A stretch of DNA of 13,923 nucleotides from positions 1 to 13,923 of the forward strand of contig JBCCTJ010000024.1 in the NCBI GenBank assembly GCA_039198585.1. The letters are read 5' to 3'. Of this stretch, positions 7,595-13,923 are shown piece by piece. Each line of letters starts with the position of its first letter. Within the stretch, counting starts at the first letter, position 1. Under the pieces are notes generated by a model. It made no database searches and was not told the origin of the DNA. It was given only the letters and a program-made list of their open reading frames with translations. Made by a program: the position numbers and the translations under genes. Source of the DNA: JBCCTJ01 sp039198585 (lineage in GTDB: Bacteria; Bacteroidota; Bacteroidia; Cytophagales; Amoebophilaceae).

Positions 7595-8512
7595 ATGAGT
7601 ACCGAAAAAAAAACATTTTTAATAGCTCCTGAACACAGGGGAGAACGTATTATACTCGCTTTTCTATTCAAGGGAATAGGAATTTTCATCATGTTGGCAC
7701 TCTTTTCCTGTATGCAAAAGATGATCCACCTTGATGCAGCATTACTGCAAGTAATTGCTAAGAATAGGCAGCTATTGGATAATGATTTAGGGATGCTAGG
7801 TTCTATGCTCAGTAATACATTAATCATAGACCTTTTTGGTGTCAGCTCTTTCTGTTTGCCTCTACTCTTCTTGATTACTAGCGCTAAACTACTCTTTCCT
7901 ACCAGGATTGCATTTCGCAAAAGCATTTCGATGACTCTCTTCTTACTCTTTTGGAGTAGCATTGCGATAGACTATTATTTTCCCAATCCTAGTCAACTAA
8001 CCTGGTACAACATCACTGGCCACCTCATGCATAGCGTTGCTAGCACACTCCAAAAATTAATAGGAAGTGGCGTAATTCTTTTCCTGGTACTAGGATTTTT
8101 AGCTTTTACATTAATTCTATTGACAAGTGGTCATAGAAAAAAAGCAGCTGATAATATCACAGAGCCCGTTATGGAGCATGGCTTGATACCTCCTTACAAA
8201 ATCAATAGGGCTAACTACTATGCAGGCGAACCACATGCTGAGCTAACTAGTGCTTATTTTGCTTCTAAACGTTCCTATGCTACCCAAAGAGGAAGAGAAA
8301 GCTTTCATACAGCTGCCCACATTGCGCTGAAACAGCATACTCACCATCATGAACCACAGTTTACCCCCCCCACATATACGCAACATGATCCTAGTTATTC
8401 AGTAGAAATTCCCCATGATATCCAACCCAATCTAGCATTAGAAAGCCATGCTAAACAGTCTGGCTATAAGACAGCTCATCTTATCTTTGCTAAGCCTAGT
8501 CATGATGAATAA
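7595..8512 (+). CDS. FtsK N-terminal four-TM domain protein lacking the motor
   Basis: A 305-aa protein matching only the membrane domain of the division DNA translocase FtsK/SpoIIIE. Four hydrophobic segments are visible at about 19-39, 80-99, 110-126 and 155-177. The stretch D62-N-D-L-G-M-L-G-S, then L-F-G-V-S-S-F-C-L-P-L, fits the G-x-x-G-A-x-L-S...F-G-x-x-x-F-x-x-P pattern at the second TM of FtsK. After the last TM comes a polar, His/Gln-rich linker (about 178-305) ending in a normal stop. The roughly 500-residue RecA-type motor and the DNA-reading gamma domain of full FtsK (about 800 aa) are absent; no Walker motif is present. tyrS starts 12 bp after the stop, so no motor remnant follows. 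In FtsK this domain anchors the protein at the septum; here it may keep only that role, work with a separate motor, or be a truncated relic. The two genes are probably co-transcribed. Confidence 0.7.
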   Translation: MSTEKKTFLIAPEHRGERIILAFLFKGIGIFIMLALFSCMQKMIHLDAALLQVIAKNRQLLDNDLGMLGSMLSNTLIIDLFGVSSFCLPLLFLITSAKLLFPTRIAFRKSISMTLFLLFWSSIAIDYYFPNPSQLTWYNITGHLMHSVASTLQKLIGSGVILFLVLGFLAFTLILLTSGHRKKAADNITEPVMEHGLIPPYKINRANYYAGEPHAELTSAYFASKRSYATQRGRESFHTAAHIALKQHTHHHEPQFTPPTYTQHDPSYSVEIPHDIQPNLALESHAKQSGYKTAHLIFAKPSHDE

Positions 8513-8524
8513 GATAGAGCAAGC

Positions 8525-9808
8525 ATGGAGATAACTTTCATAAAAGAGTTGCAGCAAAGGGGTATGTTGCATACTATTACCCCCAAGATAGAAGAAACAC
8601 TAATCAATACTACAAAAGCCTATGTAGGTATCGATCCCACTGCTCCCTCTTTGCATATAGGGAACCTGGCTACCCTCATGCTTCTAAGACATTTTCAGCT
8701 CAAAGGGCATCGTCCCATTCTAGTACTAGGAGGCGCTACAGGAATGATAGGAGATCCATCTTTTAAGGCCACGGAGAGAAAACTCTTAGACGAGGAGATA
8801 TTGCGTCATCATGAAGCATGTTTAGCCAAACAGCTTCGTGGATTGCTCGACTTCTCTGGTCAGTATGCAGCTATCTTATTGAATAACTACGACTGGCTAA
8901 AGAAAATCAATACATTACACTTCCTACGAGATACTGGTAAATACATTTCTGTCAATTATATGATGAGCAAAGATTCTGTAAAAAATAGAATGCGTACCGG
9001 AATTTCCTATACCGAGTTTGCCTATCAACTTTTACAAGCTTACGACTTCTACCATCTCTATAAAGAACACGACGTCAAAATACAAATGGGAGGAGCTGAT
9101 CAGTGGGGTAATATTACAACAGGCATAGAACTCATCAGAAAGCGATTACATGCTAGTGTCCATGGATTGACTACACCGCTAATCACCAAAGCAGATGGCA
9201 CTAAGTTTGGGAAGACAGAACAAGGCAATATTTGGCTCGATCCCACCATGACTTCTCCTTATCATTTTTACCAATTTTGGCTCAATTGTAGTGATGAAGA
9301 AGCCGTAATACTGATGAAAAGATTGACGTTAGAGCCACTCGATGCAATACAAGAACTAATAGATTCTCATAGGCAATATCCTCATCAGCGAATTTTACAG
9401 AAAAGAGTGGCACAACATATTACCTGCCTAGTGCACTCCCAAGCAACCTATCAAAAAGTCGTTAAAGCTAGTACTATTCTTTTTGGCAATACTTCTCCCA
9501 AAGAACTTGGACAACTAAGCAAAGATGAGTTACTTGACCTACTCGCTGAAGTGCCTCATATCAGAATACCATCAGAGAAGTTTACCCATATCAACTCTCT
9601 TACCGAATTATTATCCACAGCAACTGATGGTGTCGTATGCACTTCCAAACGTGAAGCACGAGAACTCATCCAAAGTGGGAGCATCCGCATCAACAAAATG
9701 CAATACAGAAACCTTTCTACTCTACCTACCTTAACCTTTCTTCAAGGAAACTACCTACTCGTACAAAGAGGGAAAAAGCATTATTATCTGATTGAACGCA
9801 TACCATGA
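8525..9808 (+). CDS. tyrS: Tyrosyl-tRNA synthetase
   Basis: A 427-aa class I aminoacyl-tRNA synthetase that charges tRNA-Tyr with tyrosine in the cytoplasm. The Rossmann catalytic domain opens with Y33-V-G-I-D37-P-T-A-P-S and the HIGH motif as H44-I-G-N47. Diagnostic blocks follow: YTEFAYQLLQAYDF, QMGGADQWGNITTGIELI (tyrosine binding) and the KMSKS-equivalent K227-F-G-K-T231, as is typical of bacterial TyrRS. The C-terminal S4-like RNA-binding domain is recognisable around 360-427 (KREARELIQSGSIRIN from residue 375). Length is normal and no key residue is missing. The start is the first ATG after the FtsK-like gene, 12 bp downstream of its stop, so the two probably share a transcript. The only clear terminator downstream is the hairpin inside the 240-bp element at 9984-10010. 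Confidence 0.97.
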   Translation: MEITFIKELQQRGMLHTITPKIEETLINTTKAYVGIDPTAPSLHIGNLATLMLLRHFQLKGHRPILVLGGATGMIGDPSFKATERKLLDEEILRHHEACLAKQLRGLLDFSGQYAAILLNNYDWLKKINTLHFLRDTGKYISVNYMMSKDSVKNRMRTGISYTEFAYQLLQAYDFYHLYKEHDVKIQMGGADQWGNITTGIELIRKRLHASVHGLTTPLITKADGTKFGKTEQGNIWLDPTMTSPYHFYQFWLNCSDEEAVILMKRLTLEPLDAIQELIDSHRQYPHQRILQKRVAQHITCLVHSQATYQKVVKASTILFGNTSPKELGQLSKDELLDLLAEVPHIRIPSEKFTHINSLTELLSTATDGVVCTSKREARELIQSGSIRINKMQYRNLSTLPTLTFLQGNYLLVQRGKKHYYLIERIP

Positions 9809-9844
9809 AAACTCTGTAGTAATTATCAGTAATAAAAAAATAGT

Positions 9845-9851
9845 CTAAAAA
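9845..9851. repeat. 7-bp target-site duplication of element copy B (left)
   Basis: CTAAAAA directly before the left inverted repeat; identical to 10093-10099. The A-run makes a chance match easier than for copy A, but the length agrees with copy A. Confidence 0.6.
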
Positions 9852-10092
9852 GAGTCAGTCAGGAGAATACAAAATTGTAGTAATCATTAAAAAACAGCTC
9901 TATAGGAGACTCTATTAACATTTTTTTAGCTAAGAATAGCTGATAAAAATTGTAAAAATCCCCAAAAATGAAGTAAAGTACCCAAAAGAGGTGAAATGCA
10001 CCTCTTTTTTGCTTATGGACATAAAGGGGAAACCTTCTCTAAAACTCACATAGAACGTTTTTAAACAAAAATGTCTTTACTTCTGACTGCTC
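9852..10092. mobile_element. MITE-like non-autonomous element, copy B
   Basis: A 241-bp non-coding element, the same family and orientation as 1031-1270. Terminal inverted repeats: left GAGTCAGTCAGGAG, right reverse-complemented GAGCAGTCAGAAGT. It is flanked by the 7-bp direct repeat CTAAAAA (9845-9851 and 10093-10099), the same duplication length as for copy A. The best conserved interior blocks are TTTTTTTAGCTAAGAATA, TCCCCAAAAATGAA and AAGTACCCAAAAG. It carries a perfect 10-bp hairpin with a T-run that can end transcription from tyrS. It landed 43 bp after the tyrS stop codon and disrupts no recognisable gene. Confidence 0.8.
9984..10010 (+). terminator. Intrinsic terminator carried by element copy B
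   Basis: A perfect 10-bp stem AAAAGAGGTG / CACCTCTTTT with a 5-nt loop AAATG, running into a T-run (10005-10010). It lies about 175 nt after the tyrS stop with no other terminator between, so it probably ends the FtsK-like/tyrS transcript. The matching place in copy A (about 1162-1187) has lost most of the central pairs. Confidence 0.65.
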
Positions 10093-10099
10093 CTAAAAA
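10093..10099. repeat. 7-bp target-site duplication of element copy B (right)
   Basis: CTAAAAA directly after the right inverted repeat, identical to 9845-9851. Confidence 0.6.
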
Positions 10100-10869
10100 A
10101 CCACCTAATTTTGCTCTAATCTAGTAAATAATAGGTATCCTTATGTGTAGGAATACCTAGAAATTCAAATAAATAGCTAAAAAACCGGCTATTGAACTAA
10201 ATATCATGTATAAGATAGATCGAACTTCGATTTTTCAATTATTTTTCTCATTTTTTCTTTCTCAAGACTTAGAGAGACAGCATCAATTATTTCTGGAGAG
10301 CAATACAGGAAAGATATATAAAGCCATACTTTCTAGAAAAGTTCAAAGACTATAAATCTGAAAGATAATAAAAAAGTACCTACATTGATTTCCTTGTCTC
10401 AAGGAAAAGTAGCTTTCATATTTCTTAAATCCTATATTTAAGCTTCTTGGAAGGGACTTTTGGAAATGAAAAAGAGGACTGTTCTCTTAAAAGAATCAAT
10501 GCATATACAGCAAAAAAAGAAAGGATTTCGATATTTTTTTGAATACATACAGCTGATACTGTCAAAATAGGTTATCGGATAAATGCCCTGCTGCTTCTTA
10601 CAAAAGTGGCTTAGAGCTCAATCGTATACCTGGAATACATTCCTTTATGGGAGTACTATAGCTACTCTCCATTAAAACATCAACTTTTCTTTGATCTTGA
10701 TCAGTGAGATATTTTCTTCTTCAGAAGAGGTAACATTTTACGCACAATTGCAGAAAGTAGACATTTTATTTCTTCAAACCAGGAAAACTTGCTTTACTTA
10801 TGCTTTCCTCTGTAAAGTACTCTGCAATCACTCGCACGGGACTTTACATACGTCCTCTGATGCAGAACA
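10100..10869. other. Gene-poor stretch with no supported feature
   Basis: About 770 bp without a convincing coding region. Stops are dense in all frames. The longest open frame (10691-10891 on +) is compositionally random and overlaps the end of rnhB on the other strand. Small inverted repeats are present: AGGTAT-CCT / AGGAATACCT (10133-10158) and TGTAAAGT / ACTTTACA (10811-10848, just after the rnhB stop), but neither has a T-run. The stretch could be decayed gene or element sequence; I recognise no fragment. Confidence 0.5.
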
Positions 10870-11451
10870 CTATACCTGGCATGGTTTGTAAGAAACACGA
10901 TGAAAAGGAGTAATGCCTCGATCACGTATCGCTTGACAGTGTTGTGCGGTAGGATATCCTTTATTCTTTTTCCACTGATAATCAGCATATTGCCGATCCA
11001 GCGTAAGCATCATATGATCACGCGCTGTCTTAGCTAAAATTGAAGCTGCCCCAATAACAGGAATATGTTTATCTCCTTTGATAATACAAGTATGACTAAG
11101 AGGTCGATAAGGGTAAAATCGATTACCATCTACTAAGATATGCTGTGCTGATGGACAATCAGCTAAAAGCTTGCTAATAGCGCGATGCATAGCAAGAAAT
11201 GTAGCCTGTAAAATATTCACACGATCAATTTCTTCTGCAGAGGCTTCTCCTAGAGCCCAACCGATTGCCTCATGAATAATGTGATCTCTAAGCCTTATTC
11301 TCTCTTTGGCTGTCAGTAATTTAGAGTCTGCTACCTCTTTAAGTAACCCCTCACTATGTGGGAGAATAACAGCAGCAGCTACTACTGGTCCTGCAGCAGC
11401 ACCCCTGCCAGCCTCGTCACAACCTATAATTTTACTATTGTTAATCCGCAT
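10870..11451 (-). CDS. rnhB: Ribonuclease HII
   Basis: A 193-aa cytoplasmic nuclease that cuts RNA in RNA-DNA hybrids and at single ribonucleotides embedded in DNA. The N-terminal signature I-G-C-D12-E13-A-G-R-G and G-P-V-V-A-A-A-V-I-L is canonical. The other two acidic catalytic residues are D108 (V-D-G-N-R) and D127 (K-G-D), giving the complete DEDD site by analogy with the E. coli enzyme. A-D-S-K-L-L, A-A-S-I-L-A-K-x-x-R-D and the N-K-G-Y-P-T / H-R-x-S-Y end block are all present. Length is normal for the family (about 190-210 aa). The start gives a short lead before the first motif, as usual. It stands alone: no minus-strand gene follows within 800 bp, and the ZIP gene upstream is 210 bp away. 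Confidence 0.96.
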   Translation of the reverse strand: MRINNSKIIGCDEAGRGAAAGPVVAAAVILPHSEGLLKEVADSKLLTAKERIRLRDHIIHEAIGWALGEASAEEIDRVNILQATFLAMHRAISKLLADCPSAQHILVDGNRFYPYRPLSHTCIIKGDKHIPVIGAASILAKTARDHMMLTLDRQYADYQWKKNKGYPTAQHCQAIRDRGITPFHRVSYKPCQV

Positions 11452-11520
11452 GGTTTTCCTATTGAGTGAATCTAATATTCTTTGAGTAATCGGATGATCT
11501 ATAACCTTAAAAAAAATTTA

Positions 11521-11544
11521 TTTTTATTATTTTTTTAATAAAAA
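11521..11544. repeat. AT-only inverted repeat upstream of rnhB
   Basis: A perfect 9-bp inverted repeat TTTTTATTA / TAATAAAAA around six T, in the 210-bp gap between rnhB and the ZIP gene. In this AT-rich context it may be chance; it could be an A/T-tract upstream element of the rnhB promoter. Confidence 0.3.
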
Positions 11545-11632
11545 ATGATTCTCAGGTACACTAAAATGTAATTTTATTGCTATTGTCAAAATGACCTATT
11601 AAATTGTGCCTACAAAGTAAAATGGTTTTCGG

Positions 11633-11660
11633 GGAGTCCCTTCAGGGACTCCTTTTTTTT
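11633..11660 (+). terminator. Strong intrinsic terminator, plus-strand orientation
   Basis: A perfect GC-rich 8-bp stem GGAGTCCC / GGGACTCC with tetraloop TTCA, followed at once by eight T (11653-11660). This is a classic Rho-independent terminator for plus-strand transcription. It ends just before the stop codon of the minus-strand ZIP gene. In the minus direction the hairpin is followed by CCGAAAACC, so it would work less well for the ZIP transcript. No plus-strand gene is visible upstream. Confidence 0.75.
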
Positions 11661-11661
11661 G

Positions 11662-12435
11662 TCAAGCTACCATCGCTGTTAAGATAGCAACACTTGCACC
11701 TAATCCAAGAGCAACCCATTTAGCAGAAGAGAGCTGATGCTCCATATCTGACTCAAAAAGTATAGTAGAAGCAATGTGTAAAATCCCACCTGCAGCAACT
11801 CCTGCTAAAATTTGCAACCGAGAGACCACAAGCAAAGAATAAAGCTGAGCATAGTGACCTATTAGCCAGCCCAAGGGCGTCATTAGTGCAAAAACAATAA
11901 GACTACCTATAATAACAAATCGCTTTTTTCCCCAATGAGCAAGTGTTGCTGTAAGGGAAAAAGCAGCTGGAATCTTGTGCAAGATCATTCCTAAAAAAAG
12001 TAGATTACCTGTAAGATGTCCATGATGATGATGGTGGTGGTGAGTTACGACTAGTTCTCTTAAATCAATACCTAATAAAAGACCTTCTAAAAGCGAATGA
12101 AGCGAAAGTGAGAAAAGAAGTACAAATAGAGATGTTGGCTTTGATTTTTGATCTTCATGGGTATGCACATGACTATGAGCAACCCCATGTCCTATACAAT
12201 CTAGGAAAACCTGAATATAAAATCCTAGTATCAAGTAGATACCTGCAAAGTGAGAGTGACTAAGCGCAAAAAAATCAGGAAGCAAATGAACAAGCGTAAT
12301 ACTAAATAAATAGCTACCTCCAAAAGTAAGTAAAATTTTGGACACTTTTTTCGGCAAAGAAGGAAAAAAAAGCAAAATAGAGCCTCCTCCTAGGGTAACC
12401 AAAAATAGTAATAGTCCTTTTAAGTAAACGATCAT
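11662..12435 (-). CDS. ZIP-family metal transporter
   Basis: A 257-aa inner-membrane protein of the ZIP (ZRT/IRT-like) family, which imports Zn(II) or related divalent metals into the cytoplasm. About eight hydrophobic segments are visible across the length. The family's first metal motif is present as H113-S-L-L-E117-G in the fourth segment. The second is H153-K-I-P-A-A, where the Glu usual in H-x-x-P-E/H-E is Ala157. Two His-rich loops are present: H-S-H-V-H-T-H-E at 87-94, and seven consecutive His at 132-138 plus H140, likely metal-sensing or shuttling. The gene is 45 bp downstream of trxA in the same direction and may share its transcript. Metal specificity cannot be told from sequence. 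Confidence 0.88.
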   Translation of the reverse strand: MIVYLKGLLLFLVTLGGGSILLFFPSLPKKVSKILLTFGGSYLFSITLVHLLPDFFALSHSHFAGIYLILGFYIQVFLDCIGHGVAHSHVHTHEDQKSKPTSLFVLLFSLSLHSLLEGLLLGIDLRELVVTHHHHHHHGHLTGNLLFLGMILHKIPAAFSLTATLAHWGKKRFVIIGSLIVFALMTPLGWLIGHYAQLYSLLVVSRLQILAGVAAGGILHIASTILFESDMEHQLSSAKWVALGLGASVAILTAMVA

Positions 12436-12480
12436 TGTCTTGAGTATAATTGAGTAGTAAGGCAGTTGTGTTAATAGAAC

Positions 12481-12819
12481 TTATTGGAGTAGGGAGTTAA
12501 GAATCTTCTTGATGGCTTCCATACTGTGAACTCCTACTAATCTCTCTTTTTCTTCACTATTCTTCAAGAAAACTAAAGTAGGAATACTCGTGATTCGGTA
12601 CTTCTCTGCAATAGACTTATTTTGATCTATATCCACCTTGCCTACTCCCACACCTTTTGGGTACTCAGATGCTAAGAGATCGATAGTTGGCGTTATAGCC
12701 TTACAAGGAGGGCACCAAGGCGCCCAAAAATCAAGTAAGACAACAGCGTGTTGATCCAACAAAGAAGTTACATTACTGTCCTTAATTATGGTGGCTTTTG
12801 TAGTAGTATCTATATTCAT
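12481..12819 (-). CDS. trxA: Thioredoxin with WCPPC active site
   Basis: A 112-aa single-domain thioredoxin, a cytoplasmic dithiol reductant for enzymes such as ribonucleotide reductase. The fold signatures are D30-F-W-A-P-W35-C36-P-P-C39-K at the active site, the buried acidic region V-D-I-D-Q-N, the cis-Pro block S-I-P-T, and V-G-V near the end in place of the usual G-x-x-G/V-G. Length is standard and there is no signal peptide, so it is cytoplasmic. The active site is C-P-P-C instead of C-G-P-C, a variant known from plant h-type thioredoxins and TlpA-like proteins. It is first gene of a probable two-gene unit with the ZIP transporter. No consensus promoter was found upstream. Confidence 0.93.
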   Translation of the reverse strand: MNIDTTTKATIIKDSNVTSLLDQHAVVLLDFWAPWCPPCKAITPTIDLLASEYPKGVGVGKVDIDQNKSIAEKYRITSIPTLVFLKNSEEKERLVGVHSMEAIKKILNSLLQ

Positions 12820-13360
12820 CTTTTTGTATATTTTATTGAATAATCTAATTATTACAATCGGCTGCTCTTATGCAATCAAGCCCCTTTACTATTCGTCCTG
12901 TAAAGTTACTACTTGCAATACCACTAGTAATAGTACAATTTTGATTGATTATTTGACATAATAGCTAGTGCTAATTCTATACAAAGTTCTCAGCAATCTC
13001 TAAAGTGATCAGGAAAAAAATAGCTGTCATTTTTTCTTGGGCTAATATTTTTACCTGCATAAAGATGCATTCGTATAATATTCAGCAATGATAGCTATTT
13101 TATTTCGTTTGTACAAAGTTAATCATATCTAAGAAAAAGAAAGCAACCCAATTATTTATATAGATGTCCACTACAAAGAGCTGCTTAATCCCCAACAAAC
13201 AACCACTAAGTTTATTAAAATCAAGAAATTTTTGATTTAGCCCAGCTGGGCTAGAGTAAGATTAGGTGACTTCAACTTTGCACAAAAATGAAGTAATCGA
13301 TTCAATGTCCAGCGAAAAACATATATTGGTGCTTGATAAACAATATATCAAATATTCAAT
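12820..13360. other. Intergenic region between divergent trxA and coiled-coil gene
   Basis: 541 bp between divergent genes, with no supported ORF or RNA gene. It should hold both promoters. A sigma-70-like pair TTGACA, 17 nt, TCTATA (12953-12981, +) is possible but far from the downstream start. A 16-bp perfect palindrome lies at 13238-13253. Confidence 0.5.
13238..13253. promoter_or_regulatory. 16-bp perfect palindrome (possible operator or hairpin)
   Basis: TAGCCCAGCTGGGCTA is fully self-complementary and its GC-rich core stands out from the AT-rich surroundings. It lies 108 bp upstream of the start at 13361. It has no T-run after it, so it is unlikely to be a terminator; a dimeric regulator site is possible. 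Confidence 0.35.
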
Positions 13361-13923
13361 ATGCTAAATTTTTTTTATGCACTACGTCGCACTTTTGTAA
13401 TAGCTATGTTCTGTATTGGCATGCACACAGTTAGTGGCAATCAATCTAGTACATATTATCAACCCTCTCAGGCAAAAAGCAGCAGAATTCAAAGCGCTAA
13501 TCAGTCAAAGCAGCCATCCTATTCCTCTCACATTTCCAGCAAGACGCAGAGGCTAAAAAAACTCAAAACCATCCTATGTGTAGTCATAGCTGGGGTAGCC
13601 ATTTTCCTTTTCTACCTCATAGTAAGCAAGAAAATAACCTCATCCAAAAAAGAGCTGCAAGAGAGAGAAGCTGAACTAAAGAAAAAAAAGCTAGAGGAAA
13701 AACGACTAAAAAAAGAAAAAGAGCTGCAAGAGAGAGAAGCTGAACTAAAAAAGCTAGAGGAAGAACGACTAAAAAAAGAAAAAGAGCTGCAAGAGCAGCA
13801 AGAGAGAGAAGCTGAACTAAAGAAAAAAAAGCTAGAGGAAAAACGACTAAAAAAAGAAAAAGAGCTGCAAGAGAGAGAAGCTGAACTAAAAAAAAGTCTA
13901 GAGGAAGAACAACTAAAAAAAGA
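13361..13923 (+). CDS. Signal/TM-anchored Lys-Glu coiled-coil protein (3' end outside window)
   Basis: An ORF open to the window edge, 187 codons seen. Residues 1-26 (M-L-N-F-F-Y-A-L-R-R then a hydrophobic core to V-S-G) look like a signal peptide or first membrane segment. A Ser/Gln-rich spacer follows (27-60), then a basic patch Q-R-L-K-K-L-K and a strong TM about 70-88. From residue 95 on it is almost only Lys, Glu, Leu, Arg, Gln and Ala in a long charged coiled coil. That part is built of repeats starting E-L-Q-E-R-E-A-E-L-K-K. The layout (hydrophobic segment, ~40-residue polar spacer, TM, then a cytoplasmic or exposed domain) is the same as in the two Cys-rich proteins at 1420-3971, although the sequences are not clearly homologous. 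Function unknown; the C-terminal domain, which would decide it, is missing here. Confidence 0.75.
   Translation, partial: MLNFFYALRRTFVIAMFCIGMHTVSGNQSSTYYQPSQAKSSRIQSANQSKQPSYSSHISSKTQRLKKLKTILCVVIAGVAIFLFYLIVSKKITSSKKELQEREAELKKKKLEEKRLKKEKELQEREAELKKLEEERLKKEKELQEQQEREAELKKKKLEEKRLKKEKELQEREAELKKSLEEEQLKK
13652..13923 (+). repeat. Coding tandem repeat, units of 63-78 bp
   Basis: Four units each beginning GAGCTGCAAGAG: 13652-13720 (69 bp), 13721-13783 (63), 13784-13861 (78) and 13862 to the window end. Length differences are whole codons: unit 2 lacks two Lys codons, unit 3 carries an extra Q-E-Q motif. Identity is very high, also at synonymous sites, so the array expanded recently or is being homogenised. 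It encodes the coiled coil of the edge gene. Confidence 0.9.

Noticed and set aside
7540..7962. 140-codon minus-strand ORF opposite the FtsK-like gene
   Set aside because: It mirrors the coding sequence of the FtsK membrane domain, whose match to the family is clear on the plus strand.
10691..10891. 66-codon plus-strand ORF after the tyrS region
   Set aside because: No recognisable motif, unusual composition, and it overlaps the 3' end of rnhB on the opposite strand. It looks like a chance open frame.
11633..11652. Hairpin as part of a tRNA or other structured RNA gene
   Set aside because: No cloverleaf or conserved tRNA box is present around it; the T-run directly after the stem makes a terminator the simpler reading.
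12953..12981. TTGACA, 17 nt, TCTATA as a sigma-70-type promoter on the plus strand
   Set aside because: Bacteroidota use a different consensus (TTTG / TAnnTTTG), and the site is 380 bp from the next plus-strand start. A chance match is likely in AT-rich DNA.
1..13923. CRISPR arrays, tRNA or rRNA genes
   Set aside because: No regularly spaced short repeats and no tRNA or rRNA signatures were seen on either strand. The only regular array is the coding repeat at the right edge.

Overview
The window is AT-rich DNA from a bacterium of the Bacteroidota. The best guess is an intracellular symbiont of the Amoebophilaceae (Amoebophilus/Cardinium type). Three things point that way: housekeeping proteins with Bacteroidota-like sequence (TyrRS, RNase HII, a UvrD/AddA-like helicase-nuclease starting MSFIYLYDAAAGAGKT), a lack of clear Shine-Dalgarno sites, and decayed insertion sequences mixed with membrane-anchored Cys-rich or coiled-coil proteins of unknown function. 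The family assignment is inference; no rRNA or other definitive marker is present.

Layout. Positions 1-1345 are a graveyard of mobile elements. An IS256-family transposase remnant on + (2-891) with three frame breaks abuts a second, different IS256-family remnant on - (892-1345). The second one is split by a 240-bp terminal-inverted-repeat element (1031-1270) flanked by a 7-bp target duplication. Positions 1420-3971 hold a tandem pair of paralogous minus-strand genes for membrane-anchored proteins with about 12 conserved cysteines; a Bacteroidota-type promoter lies upstream at 3997-4024. A divergent plus-strand gene (4231-7422) encodes a 1063-aa AddA/RecB-like helicase-nuclease. Next come a 305-aa protein that is only the membrane domain of FtsK (7595-8512) and, 12 bp later, tyrS (8525-9808). 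A second copy of the 240-bp element (9852-10092) lies behind tyrS and carries a perfect intrinsic terminator. About 780 bp without a convincing gene follows. Then, on the minus strand, come rnhB (10870-11451) and a trxA-ZIP transporter pair (12819 down to 11662), with a strong plus-strand hairpin terminator between rnhB and the ZIP gene that has no obvious plus-strand gene to serve. The right edge (13361 onward) starts a signal/TM protein with a Lys/Glu coiled-coil repeat that runs off the window.

How the genes relate. The conserved genes (helicase-nuclease, FtsK N-domain, TyrRS, RNase HII, thioredoxin, ZIP) serve DNA repair, division, translation, R-loop/RNA-primer removal, redox and metal uptake, and do not form one pathway. 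The accessory part is more unusual: a non-autonomous element family recognised from two copies with matching ends and 7-bp duplications, and a set of proteins built as N-terminal hydrophobic segment, short polar spacer, second TM, then a variable domain (Cys-rich or coiled coil). These are candidate envelope or host-interaction proteins.
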